From assembly GCA_028868535.1 (NCBI GenBank), contig JAGWUH010000001.1, positions 62,001-126,000 on the forward strand: a DNA stretch of 64,000 nt, in the 5' to 3' direction. Origin of the DNA: Sphingomonadales bacterium. GTDB lineage: Bacteria > Pseudomonadota > Alphaproteobacteria > Sphingomonadales > Sphingomonadaceae. Made by a program: the position numbers and the translations under genes. Every line of letters begins with the position of its first letter. The stretch's first letter is position 1. Shown here in pieces: positions 36,747 to 44,579 of this stretch. The notes beneath the pieces were generated by a model. The model had not been told where the DNA came from, did no database searches, and worked only from the letters and a program-made list of their open reading frames with translations.

Positions 36747-36886
36747 AGATCAAGACCAACCTGCGCGCCGGCTCGGGCGGCTCGACCAGCACCGACACCA
36801 GCACCGACGTTTCGGGCCAGAAGCAGAACCAGAACGGCAAGGGCGGCACCGCGACCGTGGTGTATACCCGCTGCGCCGGCTACTGA
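36743..36886 (+). CDS. 47-residue candidate RiPP precursor peptide
   Basis: A small gene whose ATG overlaps the stop of the 620-residue protein gene (ATGA). The peptide begins MKIKTNLRAGSGG, giving a basic start and a double glycine at residues 12-13 where a C39 peptidase could cut. A Ser/Thr/Asp-rich stretch (STSTDTSTD), a Gln/Asn/Gly stretch (QKQNQNGKGG) and a C-terminus TRCAGY with the only cysteine follow. The short basic MKIKTN-RAG start resembles, from memory, small peptides seen beside HlyD/ABC exporters in other bacteria. It is directly followed by a strong hairpin and a TolC-type gene. Size, composition and neighbours support a secreted, possibly modified peptide; no experimental link is known to me. 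Confidence 0.75.
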   Translation: MKIKTNLRAGSGGSTSTDTSTDVSGQKQNQNGKGGTATVVYTRCAGY

Positions 36887-36897
36887 GCCTTCGAAGC

Positions 36898-38247
36898 ATG
36901 GGAAAACGGCCGGGCCCCGCCCGGCCGTTTTCTGTTGTCCGCGCGCTGGCGGCGGTGCTGGCGCTGGCCGGCGCAGCCGCTGCGGCGGAGCCGGCGTCCG
37001 GGGCACGGCCGGACGCCTGGTGGCGCGTTTTCGGCGATCCCGCCCTCGACGCGGTGATCGCCCGGGTCGATGCGGCCAACCCCACGATCGCGCGCTATGC
37101 CGCGCGACTGGACGGCGCGCGCGCCGCGGCCAGGGCCCAGCGTGCCGAAACTTCGCCCACCCTTTCGCTCGAAGGCGGGGCCAGCGACGCCGGCGGGCCG
37201 TTGATCAACGCGGTCGGCGGCTCCGGCAGTCTGTTCTCCGCGCGCGCCATGGTGTCCTGGCAGGCGGACCTGTTCGGCAAGACTTCGGGGCTGCGCGAAG
37301 CCAGCCGCGACGAAGTCATCGCCGCCGCGGCGCAACGCGACGGCGTGCGTCTGCTGGTCGAATCGGAGGCGGTCCTGGCCCGGTTCGAGGCGCTGGCCGC
37401 CGATGCCGGGCTGGACCTCGCGCAGCGCCGGCTGGCCCTGGCCAGCGAAGACGCGGCAACCGCCGCACGCGCCCGGGATCTCGGCCTGCGCGCCGCAAGC
37501 GACATGCGCGCGCCGCGCGACGCGGTCGCGGCCGCCCGCATCGCCGTGGACTCGGCGCGGCTTCGGCGGCAGCAGGCCCTGGACCGGCTGGCCGCATTGA
37601 TGGGAGAGCGCGAGCCGCCCCCCCTCACCGGCACTCTGGCGAGCGACGCGCCGCCCGTCCCGGCCGGACTTGCCGGCGACCTGCTAACGCGGCGGCCCGA
37701 CATCGGCGCCGCGCGGGCGCGGTTGCAGGCGTCGGACGCGCGCCTGCGCGCGACCCGGCGGGCCTGGCTGCCCGACATCACCCTGACCGCATCCGGCGGC
37801 GCGGCTTCCTCCACGCTGCTCGGCCTGCTGGAAGCGGCTTCGCGCGGCTATGGCATGGGCCTGCTGCTGGCGACGCCACTGTTCGACGGCGGTCGGCACA
37901 GCGCGCGCGTCGCCGGCGCCCGCGCCGCGACCGACGAGGCCAGGGCCGCCTACGACGAGCAGGTGCTCGCGGCGTTCCGGGAAACTGCCGATTGCCTGGC
38001 AACGCTGGCGGCCGCGCGGGCCAGGCAGGCGGAACTGGCCGCCCGGCTGGCCGATGAACGCGCCGCACTGGCCGCCATGCGCCGTGGCATCGCCACCGGC
38101 CTGCGCAGCCGCTCCGCCGGGCTCGCCGCGGAAGGCGCGGTGCTGGAGCGCGAGGAGGATGCGCTGCACGCGCGCGCAGAGACACTGGCGGCGGCGGTGC
38201 GGCTCGTCCGCGCGCTCGGCGGCGGCTGGAGCCCGACCCCCGGCTAG
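36898..38247 (+). CDS. TolC/NodT-family outer-membrane efflux protein
   Basis: A 449-residue outer-membrane channel: signal region (FSVVRALAAVLALAGAAAAA), then two repeats of the outer-membrane efflux domain with long coiled coils, the inner-repeat motif LLTRRPDIGAARARLQASDARLRATRRAWLPD, and the second strand region GLLLATPLFDGG. It should complete the tripartite exporter with HlyD and the C39-ABC protein. The start at 36898 lies upstream of a terminator hairpin that overlaps its first codons. No later start keeps a full signal peptide, so low-level read-through expression is likely. The stop overlaps that of the convergent MscS gene in a CTAG. Confidence 0.85.
   Translation: MGKRPGPARPFSVVRALAAVLALAGAAAAAEPASGARPDAWWRVFGDPALDAVIARVDAANPTIARYAARLDGARAAARAQRAETSPTLSLEGGASDAGGPLINAVGGSGSLFSARAMVSWQADLFGKTSGLREASRDEVIAAAAQRDGVRLLVESEAVLARFEALAADAGLDLAQRRLALASEDAATAARARDLGLRAASDMRAPRDAVAAARIAVDSARLRRQQALDRLAALMGEREPPPLTGTLASDAPPVPAGLAGDLLTRRPDIGAARARLQASDARLRATRRAWLPDITLTASGGAASSTLLGLLEAASRGYGMGLLLATPLFDGGRHSARVAGARAATDEARAAYDEQVLAAFRETADCLATLAAARARQAELAARLADERAALAAMRRGIATGLRSRSAGLAAEGAVLEREEDALHARAETLAAAVRLVRALGGGWSPTPG
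36902..36932 (+). terminator. Strong intercistronic terminator hairpin
   Basis: Perfect 14-bp inverted repeat GAAAACGGCCGGGC / GCCCGGCCGTTTTC with a CCC loop, 15 bp after the precursor stop; the distal arm ends in TTTTC. It covers codons 2-12 of the TolC-type gene if that starts at 36898. It would end most transcripts after the peptide gene or protect their 3' end, with read-through into the channel gene. Confidence 0.75.
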
Positions 38248-39410
38248 ATCTTCTCCTGCGGCGGCACGGCCGGCGGCGACGGCTTGGTCTTCTCGGCCAG
38301 CAGGTTGACCTGCGTCGGGTAGGCGAAGCCGATGCCGTGCTCGCGGAACCGCGCGAGGATCGCCGCGGCGACATGGTCGCGCGCCTCGGGCGGGAAATCC
38401 CGGTCGTGCGATTCGAACTCGACGTCATAGCTCATGCCGTTCGGCGCGAAGCCGTTGAGCCCGCCGTGAACGAGGGTGTAGCCCTCGCTCTCCACCGCCT
38501 CGCGCAGCAGTTCCGGAATGCGCACCACCATCTCGGGATCGGTCGCGTAGCCGATGAAGAAGTCGAACTTGAAGCGATTGCGCAGGCGGCGCGTGGTGTT
38601 GAGGATCTCGAAGTCGAGCAGCTTCTTGTTGGCGATGATCCGCTCCTCCCCCGGCCCGCCGCGCACCCGGGTGGACTTCAGCCCGATCGCTTCCACCGTC
38701 CCGGAACCGGCGCCGCCGTCGTAGGAGATCGCATCGCCGACGCGAAACGGGCGGTCGAACAGGATCGCCAGCGCCGCGAACAGGTCGGCGAAAATCCCTT
38801 GCGCGGCGAGGCCGATGGCGATGCCGCCGATGCCCAGGCCCGCGATCAGGCCGCTGACGTTGACGCCGAGATTGCCGAGCGCGACGATCGTCGCGATCGC
38901 GAAGATCACGATCGTCACCAGCAGCCGGATGATGCCGACGGCGCTGGCCAGCGCCTGCGCCTGCCGCGCCTCGTCATAACTGCGGTGCTCGATCGCGCCG
39001 AGCGCGATCTCCCGCGCCCAGACCGCGCCCTGGAACACCGCGGCCAGCATGAAAAGCACGCCGATCGTCGTCGCCAGCGCCGGCGGCGCGTCGGAATAGC
39101 CGACCACCAGCCGCGCCGCCGCCAGCGCCATGAACAGTTGCCCGGTCCGTCCCAGCGCGCGCCCGGCGATGCCCAGCCAGGTCCTGCCGCCGGCGCCGCG
39201 CTCGCAAAGCTTGCGCCCCCAGCCGCGCAGGAGGTTGAACGCCAGGTACAGGGCGACCCCGGCCGCCGCCGAGACGGCGATCTGCAGCCAGTGGTCCAGC
39301 AGCCACGCGCCCGCCTCGTCGAGCAGTTGCGACAGCCGCACGCGGGGCGCGAACTGCAGCTTCAGCGGCGGCGCGGCGGCGCCGGACTGCGAAAGGAGGG
39401 CTTCGATCAC
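38244..39410 (-). CDS. Mechanosensitive ion channel, MscS family
   Basis: A 388-residue membrane channel with four hydrophobic segments before the pore helix (SGLIAGLGIGGIAIGLAAQGIFADLFAALAI) and the beta domain that follows it (FRVGDAISYDG...GTVEAIGLKSTRVR), then an alpha/beta C-terminal domain. It relieves hypo-osmotic stress. It ends convergently on the TolC-type gene with a shared CTAG, leaving no room for a terminator between them. Confidence 0.9.
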   Translation of the reverse strand: MIEALLSQSGAAAPPLKLQFAPRVRLSQLLDEAGAWLLDHWLQIAVSAAAGVALYLAFNLLRGWGRKLCERGAGGRTWLGIAGRALGRTGQLFMALAAARLVVGYSDAPPALATTIGVLFMLAAVFQGAVWAREIALGAIEHRSYDEARQAQALASAVGIIRLLVTIVIFAIATIVALGNLGVNVSGLIAGLGIGGIAIGLAAQGIFADLFAALAILFDRPFRVGDAISYDGGAGSGTVEAIGLKSTRVRGGPGEERIIANKKLLDFEILNTTRRLRNRFKFDFFIGYATDPEMVVRIPELLREAVESEGYTLVHGGLNGFAPNGMSYDVEFESHDRDFPPEARDHVAAAILARFREHGIGFAYPTQVNLLAEKTKPSPPAVPPQEKI

Positions 39411-39490
39411 GGACAGGCAATCGCCGTCCCCCGGTGCGGTTCCATTCCGCCCGACGGGATTGCGGCGAGCCGCCGCCCCGCGCGGGGCGG

Positions 39491-40396
39491 TCAGGCGCCC
39501 GCCGGCGCCTGCGCGGCTGCTTCAACGCCGCGTTCGGCCTCGGCCTCGAAGATCGCGCCCAGCAGCACGGCGTAGGCCGAGAAGTAGAGCCACATCAGCA
39601 GCGCCACCACCGTCGCCAGCGAGCCGTACGTGCTGCCATAGCTGGCGAACCGCACGTACCAGCCGAACAGGATGCTGATCGCCAGCCACAGCCCCGTCGC
39701 GGCCAGCGATCCGAGCGTCAGCCAGCGCCAGCGCGGCTGCGCCCGGCACGGCCCGTAGCGGTAGAGCAAGGCCACCACCAGGGTCGCCAGCGCCGCCCCG
39801 GCCAGCCAGATCAGCGCCCGCGCCAGCAGCGTGCCGATGCCGGGCAGCAGGGTCTGGACGAAGGCTGTCGCCGAGGCGATCATCAGGCCGAGCAGGGCGA
39901 CGATCACCGCCGCGGCGGCGATGCCGATGGCGACCACGGTCAGGCGGATCCAGCCGCGCTTTTCCTCGCGATCATAGATCATGTTGAGCGACGAGATGAT
40001 GCCGCGCGCCGCCCCCGATGCGCCGTACAGCGCCAGCAGCACGGCCGGGACGATGGCGATGCCGTGCGTCAGCGCGGCGGTCTTGATCAGGCTCGCGGCC
40101 TGCTCGACGATGACCTTGGCCGCCTGCGCGGGCATCAGCCGGATCAGGCTGGTGAGATCGTGGAAGATCGTCGCCGGATCGGCGATCAGGCCATAGAGCA
40201 TGACCACCAGGCTCAGCCCCGGGGCCATCGACAGGAACGCGAAGAAGGCGACCCCCGCCGAGAGGAAGCCGATGTCGTGGCGCGAGCTGCTGCTCCAGAC
40301 GCGGCCCAGAACGCGGAACCAGCCGGTCGCGCCCAGGTGGCCGCGTTCGGGCTCGCGCCGGTCGGTGGGCGGATCGGCTGGTGCGGCGCGCAACAT
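39491..40396 (-). CDS. YihY/virulence factor BrkB family membrane protein
   Basis: A 301-residue integral membrane protein with six hydrophobic segments and the family signatures ISFLSAGVAFFAFLSMAPGLSL-like (here HDIGFLSAGVAFFAFLS), SGAARGIISSLNMIYD and SYGSTYGSLATVVALLMWLYFSAY. The function of the family is not settled. The start ATG 40396 is chosen because upstream codons are poor coding sequence. It lies 104 bp downstream of cyoD on the same strand. Confidence 0.85.
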   Translation of the reverse strand: MLRAAPADPPTDRREPERGHLGATGWFRVLGRVWSSSSRHDIGFLSAGVAFFAFLSMAPGLSLVVMLYGLIADPATIFHDLTSLIRLMPAQAAKVIVEQAASLIKTAALTHGIAIVPAVLLALYGASGAARGIISSLNMIYDREEKRGWIRLTVVAIGIAAAAVIVALLGLMIASATAFVQTLLPGIGTLLARALIWLAGAALATLVVALLYRYGPCRAQPRWRWLTLGSLAATGLWLAISILFGWYVRFASYGSTYGSLATVVALLMWLYFSAYAVLLGAIFEAEAERGVEAAAQAPAGA

Positions 40397-40500
40397 CGTC
40401 GGTTCCCTGGCGGCCCGGCGCGGAGCGACCGCCGGTTCTCTCCCAATCGTCCGCGCGCCCGCGCGTTCCGCGACTCGGAGCGCAGGGACGCATTCGCGGC

Positions 40501-40914
40501 TCAGGGCTGCATTTGCATCAACTGCTGCATCGGCATCATGTTGTGGTTGAGGTGGTCCATGATCCAGATCGAGCCGACCACGATCAGGAACGTCACCAGC
40601 AGGCCGAACGCCAGCGCCAGCACGTTGTTGGTGTTGTCCGGACCGGTGGTGATGTGGAGGAAGAACACCAGTTGCACGCCCATCTGGGCGATCGCCAGCA
40701 CCAGCAGCGCGACCGGGATCGCGGGGCCCCAGACAAGGTCCGACCGCACCACCGCGAAGGCGCCCGCGGTCAGCAGCACCGACAGCGCGAGGCCGAAGTT
40801 GGCATTGTGGACCCAATACCCGGCGTCCTCGGAAGGCGCGTCGCCGGGCGCGTGATCCTCGCGGCCGTCGAGCTCGCTGGCGGGGCCGGCGGCGAATGTC
40901 TCGGGGTCGCTCAT
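40501..40914 (-). CDS. cyoD: Cytochrome o ubiquinol oxidase subunit IV
   Basis: A 137-residue protein with three membrane helices and the conserved AIAQMGVQLVFFLHI segment of CyoD. The N-terminus is some 25 residues longer than in E. coli CyoD and acidic. It is the last gene of cyoABCD and overlaps cyoC by four bases. It assists assembly of the proton-pumping bo3 quinol oxidase in the inner membrane. No cyoE (haem O synthase) follows it here. Confidence 0.93.
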   Translation of the reverse strand: MSDPETFAAGPASELDGREDHAPGDAPSEDAGYWVHNANFGLALSVLLTAGAFAVVRSDLVWGPAIPVALLVLAIAQMGVQLVFFLHITTGPDNTNNVLALAFGLLVTFLIVVGSIWIMDHLNHNMMPMQQLMQMQP

Positions 40915-41603
40915 GCGCTGGCTCCCATCAGGTAGACGATCGAGAAGATGCCGATCCAGACGATGTCGAGCGCGTGCCAGAACAGGTTGAAGCAGGTCAG
41001 CCGGTGCATGATTTCCGGCCGGAAACCCTTGAACTGGACTTGAGCCACCATCGTCGCCAGCCACACGCCGCCCAGCGTCACGTGCAGCCCGTGCAGGCCG
41101 ACCAGCCCGAAGAACGCGGTCAGGAAGCCGCTGCGCTGCGGCACGATGCCGCGCCCGGCCAGTCCGACGAACTCCTGCAGTTCCATCGCCACGAACGCCA
41201 GGCCGAGCAGGCCGGTGAGCACCAGCAGCACCTGGGTCCACAGCTTGTTGCGCGCGTTGGCGGCGGCATAGGACAGGCCGCAGGCATAGCTCGACAGCAG
41301 CAGCGCGCCGGTCTCGGCGGCGACGCGCGGCATGTCGACCAGCGCGCGCATGGTCGGCCCGCCGGCGGTGGCGTCGCGCTGCACCGCGAACGTGGCGAAG
41401 AAGCAGGCGAACAGGATCACGTCGCTGAGCAGGAAGATCCAGAAACCATAGCCGACGACGATGCGCTTGCTGGCCGGTCCGCTGCCGCCGCGCCCGGTGC
41501 CCGCCACCGCCTCTCGGCCGTGGGCGCGATGGCCGAGCCGATGCGGGTCCTCGCCCCGGCGGCGCAGCGTCTCGCGCGCGGCGGGCAGCGCGTCGCCGCT
41601 CAT
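40911..41603 (-). CDS. cyoC: Cytochrome o ubiquinol oxidase subunit III
   Basis: A 230-residue subunit with five membrane helices (FWIFLLSDVILFACFFATFAV, ...FFGLVGLHGLHVTLGGVWL...). It has an extra N-terminal arginine/glycine-rich stretch of about 45 residues before the usual start of the fold. Both ends overlap neighbouring cyo genes by four bases. Confidence 0.93.
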   Translation of the reverse strand: MSGDALPAARETLRRRGEDPHRLGHRAHGREAVAGTGRGGSGPASKRIVVGYGFWIFLLSDVILFACFFATFAVQRDATAGGPTMRALVDMPRVAAETGALLLSSYACGLSYAAANARNKLWTQVLLVLTGLLGLAFVAMELQEFVGLAGRGIVPQRSGFLTAFFGLVGLHGLHVTLGGVWLATMVAQVQFKGFRPEIMHRLTCFNLFWHALDIVWIGIFSIVYLMGASA

Positions 41604-43615
41604 GACGCGGCCGCCTCGGCGCCACGCTCTCCCAGCAGCGCCGTACGCGCCGCGCGGCGGGCGCGGTCCGCGCGCGCGACCTCTTCCGCCGGCACGTGGA
41701 ACTCGTGGACGTCGCGCCAGGCAAAGAACACGAAGCCGACGAACGCGCCGAGCAGCCCCAGCCCCGCCAGCCACCAGATGTGCCAGATCAGCGAGAACCC
41801 GGTGACCGTGGCGAAGAACGCGGTGAAGAACCCGACCGCGCTGTTCACCGGCATTTCGACCGCCTGGTAATGCGGCTCGGGATCGAGCCGCTGGCTTTCG
41901 AGCGCGCGCAACTTGATCGTCCAGTAGGCCTCCTCGCCCTCGACGTCGGGCAATTGGGCGAAGTTGAAGAACGGCGGCGGCGACGGCGTCGCCCATTCGA
42001 GCGAACGGCCGTCCCAGGGATCGCCGGTGGTGTCCCGCCGGCGGTCGCGCTGGCGGATCGAGACCACCAGCATGATGACCTGCGCCGCCGCGCCCGCCAC
42101 GAGAATGGCGACGCCCGCCAGCGACCAGTCCAGCAACGGGCCCCATTCCGGGATCCAGACATGCTGGAGGCGCCGCGTCATGCCCAGCATCCCCAGCCAG
42201 TAGAGCGGCACGAACGTCACCCAGAAGCCGATGAAGGCGAGCCAGAACGCCGCCTTGCCCCAGCCCTCGTGCAGGCGGAAGCCGAACGCCTTGGGAAACC
42301 AGTAGTCGAGCCCGGCGAACAGCGCGAACACCACCCCGCCGACGATGACGTTGTGGAAGTGGGCGACAAGGAACATCGAGTTGTGGACGAGGAAGTCGGC
42401 CGGCGGCACCGCCAGCAACACCCCGGTCATCCCGCCGATCACGAACGTGAAGATGAAGCCCAGCGACCACAGCATCGGCACCGTCATGCGCACGCGGCCG
42501 CCGTACATCGTGAAGATCCAGTTGTAGATCTTCACCCCGGTGCCGACCGCGATCACGCTGGTGGAAATGCCGAACGCGGTGTTCACCGCCGGGCCGGACC
42601 CCATCGTGAAGAAGTGGTGCAGCCAGGTCATCATCGCGACGATGCAGATGAACAGCGTCGCCGCCACCATCGAGCGGTAGCCGAACAGCGGCTTGCCCGA
42701 GAACGTCGAGAACACCTCCGAGAAGATGCCGAAGGCCGGCAGCACCAGGATGTAGACCTCGGGATGGCCCCAGGCCCAGATCAGGTTCATGAACATCATC
42801 GGGTTGCCGCCCGCGTCGCTGGTGAAATAGTGCCAGCCGAACACGCGATCGAGGCTCAGCATCGCCAACGTCGCACTGAGGATCGGGAACACCGCGACGA
42901 TCAGCAGGCTCGACGCCAGCGTCGTCCAGCAGAACATCGGCATCCGCAGGTAGCTCATGCCGGGGCAGCGCAGCTTGAGCACCGTGGTGACGAAGTTGAT
43001 GCCGGTCATCAGCGTGCCGATGCCGGAGATCTGGATCGCCCACAGGTAGTAGTCGACGCCGACGCCCGGCGAATAGGCACTCTCGCTGAGCGGCGGATAG
43101 GGCAGCCAGCCGGTGCGCGCGAACTCGCCGACGAACAGCGAGATGTTGACCAGCAGCGCGCCGCTCGCGGTCAGCCAGAAGCTGACCGAGTTGAGCGTCG
43201 GGAAGGCGACGTCGCGCACCCCCAGTTGCAGCGGCGTGACGAAGTTCATGAAGCCGATCACCAGCGGCATCGCCGCGAAGAAGATCATGATCGTGCCGTG
43301 CGCGGAAAAGATCTGGTCATAGTGCTCGGGGGCGAGATAGCCGCGGTGCGCGCCCACCGCGAACGCCTGCTGGCTGCGCATCATCACCGCGTCGGCAAAG
43401 CCCCGGACCAGCATCACCACGCCAAGCAGGCCATACATGATGCCGATGCGCTTGTGATCGACGCTGGTGATCCATTCGCGCCACAGCATTCCCCACCAGC
43501 CCCGCACCGTCACCAGCGCGAGCACGCCCAGGATCACCAGGATCAGCACGATCGAAGTGATCAGCGGGATCGGCTGGTCGAACGGGATCGCCGACCAGGT
43601 GAGCTTGCCGAACAT
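41600..43615 (-). CDS. cyoB: Cytochrome o ubiquinol oxidase subunit I
   Basis: The 671-residue catalytic haem-copper subunit. The ligands sit at the same numbers as in E. coli CyoB: His106 (FSAHGT) and His421 for the low-spin haem, His284 with Tyr288 (WGHPEVY), His333 and His334 (LHHFF) for CuB, and His419 for haem o3 (VAHFHN). Fifteen or so membrane helices are visible. It reduces O2 with electrons from ubiquinol and pumps protons. The start is 1 bp after the cyoA stop. Confidence 0.97.
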   Translation of the reverse strand: MFGKLTWSAIPFDQPIPLITSIVLILVILGVLALVTVRGWWGMLWREWITSVDHKRIGIMYGLLGVVMLVRGFADAVMMRSQQAFAVGAHRGYLAPEHYDQIFSAHGTIMIFFAAMPLVIGFMNFVTPLQLGVRDVAFPTLNSVSFWLTASGALLVNISLFVGEFARTGWLPYPPLSESAYSPGVGVDYYLWAIQISGIGTLMTGINFVTTVLKLRCPGMSYLRMPMFCWTTLASSLLIVAVFPILSATLAMLSLDRVFGWHYFTSDAGGNPMMFMNLIWAWGHPEVYILVLPAFGIFSEVFSTFSGKPLFGYRSMVAATLFICIVAMMTWLHHFFTMGSGPAVNTAFGISTSVIAVGTGVKIYNWIFTMYGGRVRMTVPMLWSLGFIFTFVIGGMTGVLLAVPPADFLVHNSMFLVAHFHNVIVGGVVFALFAGLDYWFPKAFGFRLHEGWGKAAFWLAFIGFWVTFVPLYWLGMLGMTRRLQHVWIPEWGPLLDWSLAGVAILVAGAAAQVIMLVVSIRQRDRRRDTTGDPWDGRSLEWATPSPPPFFNFAQLPDVEGEEAYWTIKLRALESQRLDPEPHYQAVEMPVNSAVGFFTAFFATVTGFSLIWHIWWLAGLGLLGAFVGFVFFAWRDVHEFHVPAEEVARADRARRAARTALLGERGAEAAAS

Positions 43616-43616
43616 C

Positions 43617-44516
43617 CTAGTGCCTCCCGCCGGCTTCGCGCCCGCCGTGGGCGATGCTTCCGGGTTGCGGCCCGGGCGCCGGCGGCACCTGCTGCATCGC
43701 CACGGCATGGAACAGGCCGGGATCGACGCGGCCGAACGCCAGCACCGGCAGGTTGCCGCTTTGCCGCGCCAGGGCGTCGTACATCGGCCGGTCGAGCGCG
43801 GGCCCGCGCCGCGCCGCCGCCAGCCAGGCGGCATAGTGCGCGGGATCGACGCTCTTCACCGCGAAGTGCATGTCCGAAAAGCCGTCGCCGCTGAAGTGCG
43901 AGGACTGCCCGAACAGCTCGACCGGGCGATCGGCCTGGAGGTGCAGTTGCGACACCATCCCCGGCATCGCGTAGATCATCGAACCGAGCCGCGGCACGAA
44001 GAAGACGTTGAAGACGCTGGCGGAGGTGATCGAGAAGTGCACCGGCCTGCCCGCCGGGACGACCAGTTCGTTGACCGTGGCGATGCCCTCGCCGGGGTAG
44101 ATGAACAGCCATTTCCAGTCGAGCGAGACGACCTGCACCTCGATCGGCGCCGGCCCGGGCAGCGGCCGGAACGGATCGAGCCGGTACGAGCCGATCCAGA
44201 TCACCCCGCCGATGAACAGGATGGTGAGGATCGGGATCGACCAGGTCACCGCCTCGATGCGTCCCGAATAGGACCAGTGCGGCAGGTAGACGGCGTTCGC
44301 GTTGCCGGCGCGGTAGCGCCAGGCCACCCACAGCGCGAGGAGGATCGTCGGCACCACGATCACCAGCATGATCGCCAGCGCGTCGAGGAAAATGTGGGCA
44401 TCGTCGCGGCCGACCGGGCCGACGCCGTCGAGCAGGCTCGGCGAACAGCCCGAAAGACAGCCCGAAAGACAGGCTGTCATCGCGACGGCAAGCGCAGTGC
44501 GTGTCGGGCAAGGCAT
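43617..44516 (-). CDS. cyoA: Cytochrome o ubiquinol oxidase subunit II
   Basis: A 299-residue lipoprotein subunit with two membrane helices and a cupredoxin-like periplasmic domain that lacks the CuA ligands (SSHFSGDGFSDMHF in place of the Cys pair), which marks a quinol rather than a cytochrome c oxidase. The N-terminus holds two lipoboxes in a row, LSGC at Cys20 and LSGC at Cys24, created by a 12-bp tandem duplication. The start at 44516 follows a GGGGG stretch. Confidence 0.94.
   Translation of the reverse strand: MPCPTRTALAVAMTACLSGCLSGCSPSLLDGVGPVGRDDAHIFLDALAIMLVIVVPTILLALWVAWRYRAGNANAVYLPHWSYSGRIEAVTWSIPILTILFIGGVIWIGSYRLDPFRPLPGPAPIEVQVVSLDWKWLFIYPGEGIATVNELVVPAGRPVHFSITSASVFNVFFVPRLGSMIYAMPGMVSQLHLQADRPVELFGQSSHFSGDGFSDMHFAVKSVDPAHYAAWLAAARRGPALDRPMYDALARQSGNLPVLAFGRVDPGLFHAVAMQQVPPAPGPQPGSIAHGGREAGGRH
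44446..44469. repeat. 12-bp tandem repeat duplicating the CyoA lipobox
   Basis: Two exact copies of CAGCCCGAAAGA (plus strand) at 44446-44457 and 44458-44469. On the coding strand each copy encodes one LSGC lipobox of CyoA. Confidence 0.9.
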
Positions 44517-44579
44517 GGCGGAACCCCCGCGTCCGGACAACAGGGGCAACGGCCGAGCCGGCCGACGGTTCCGCGCGTG

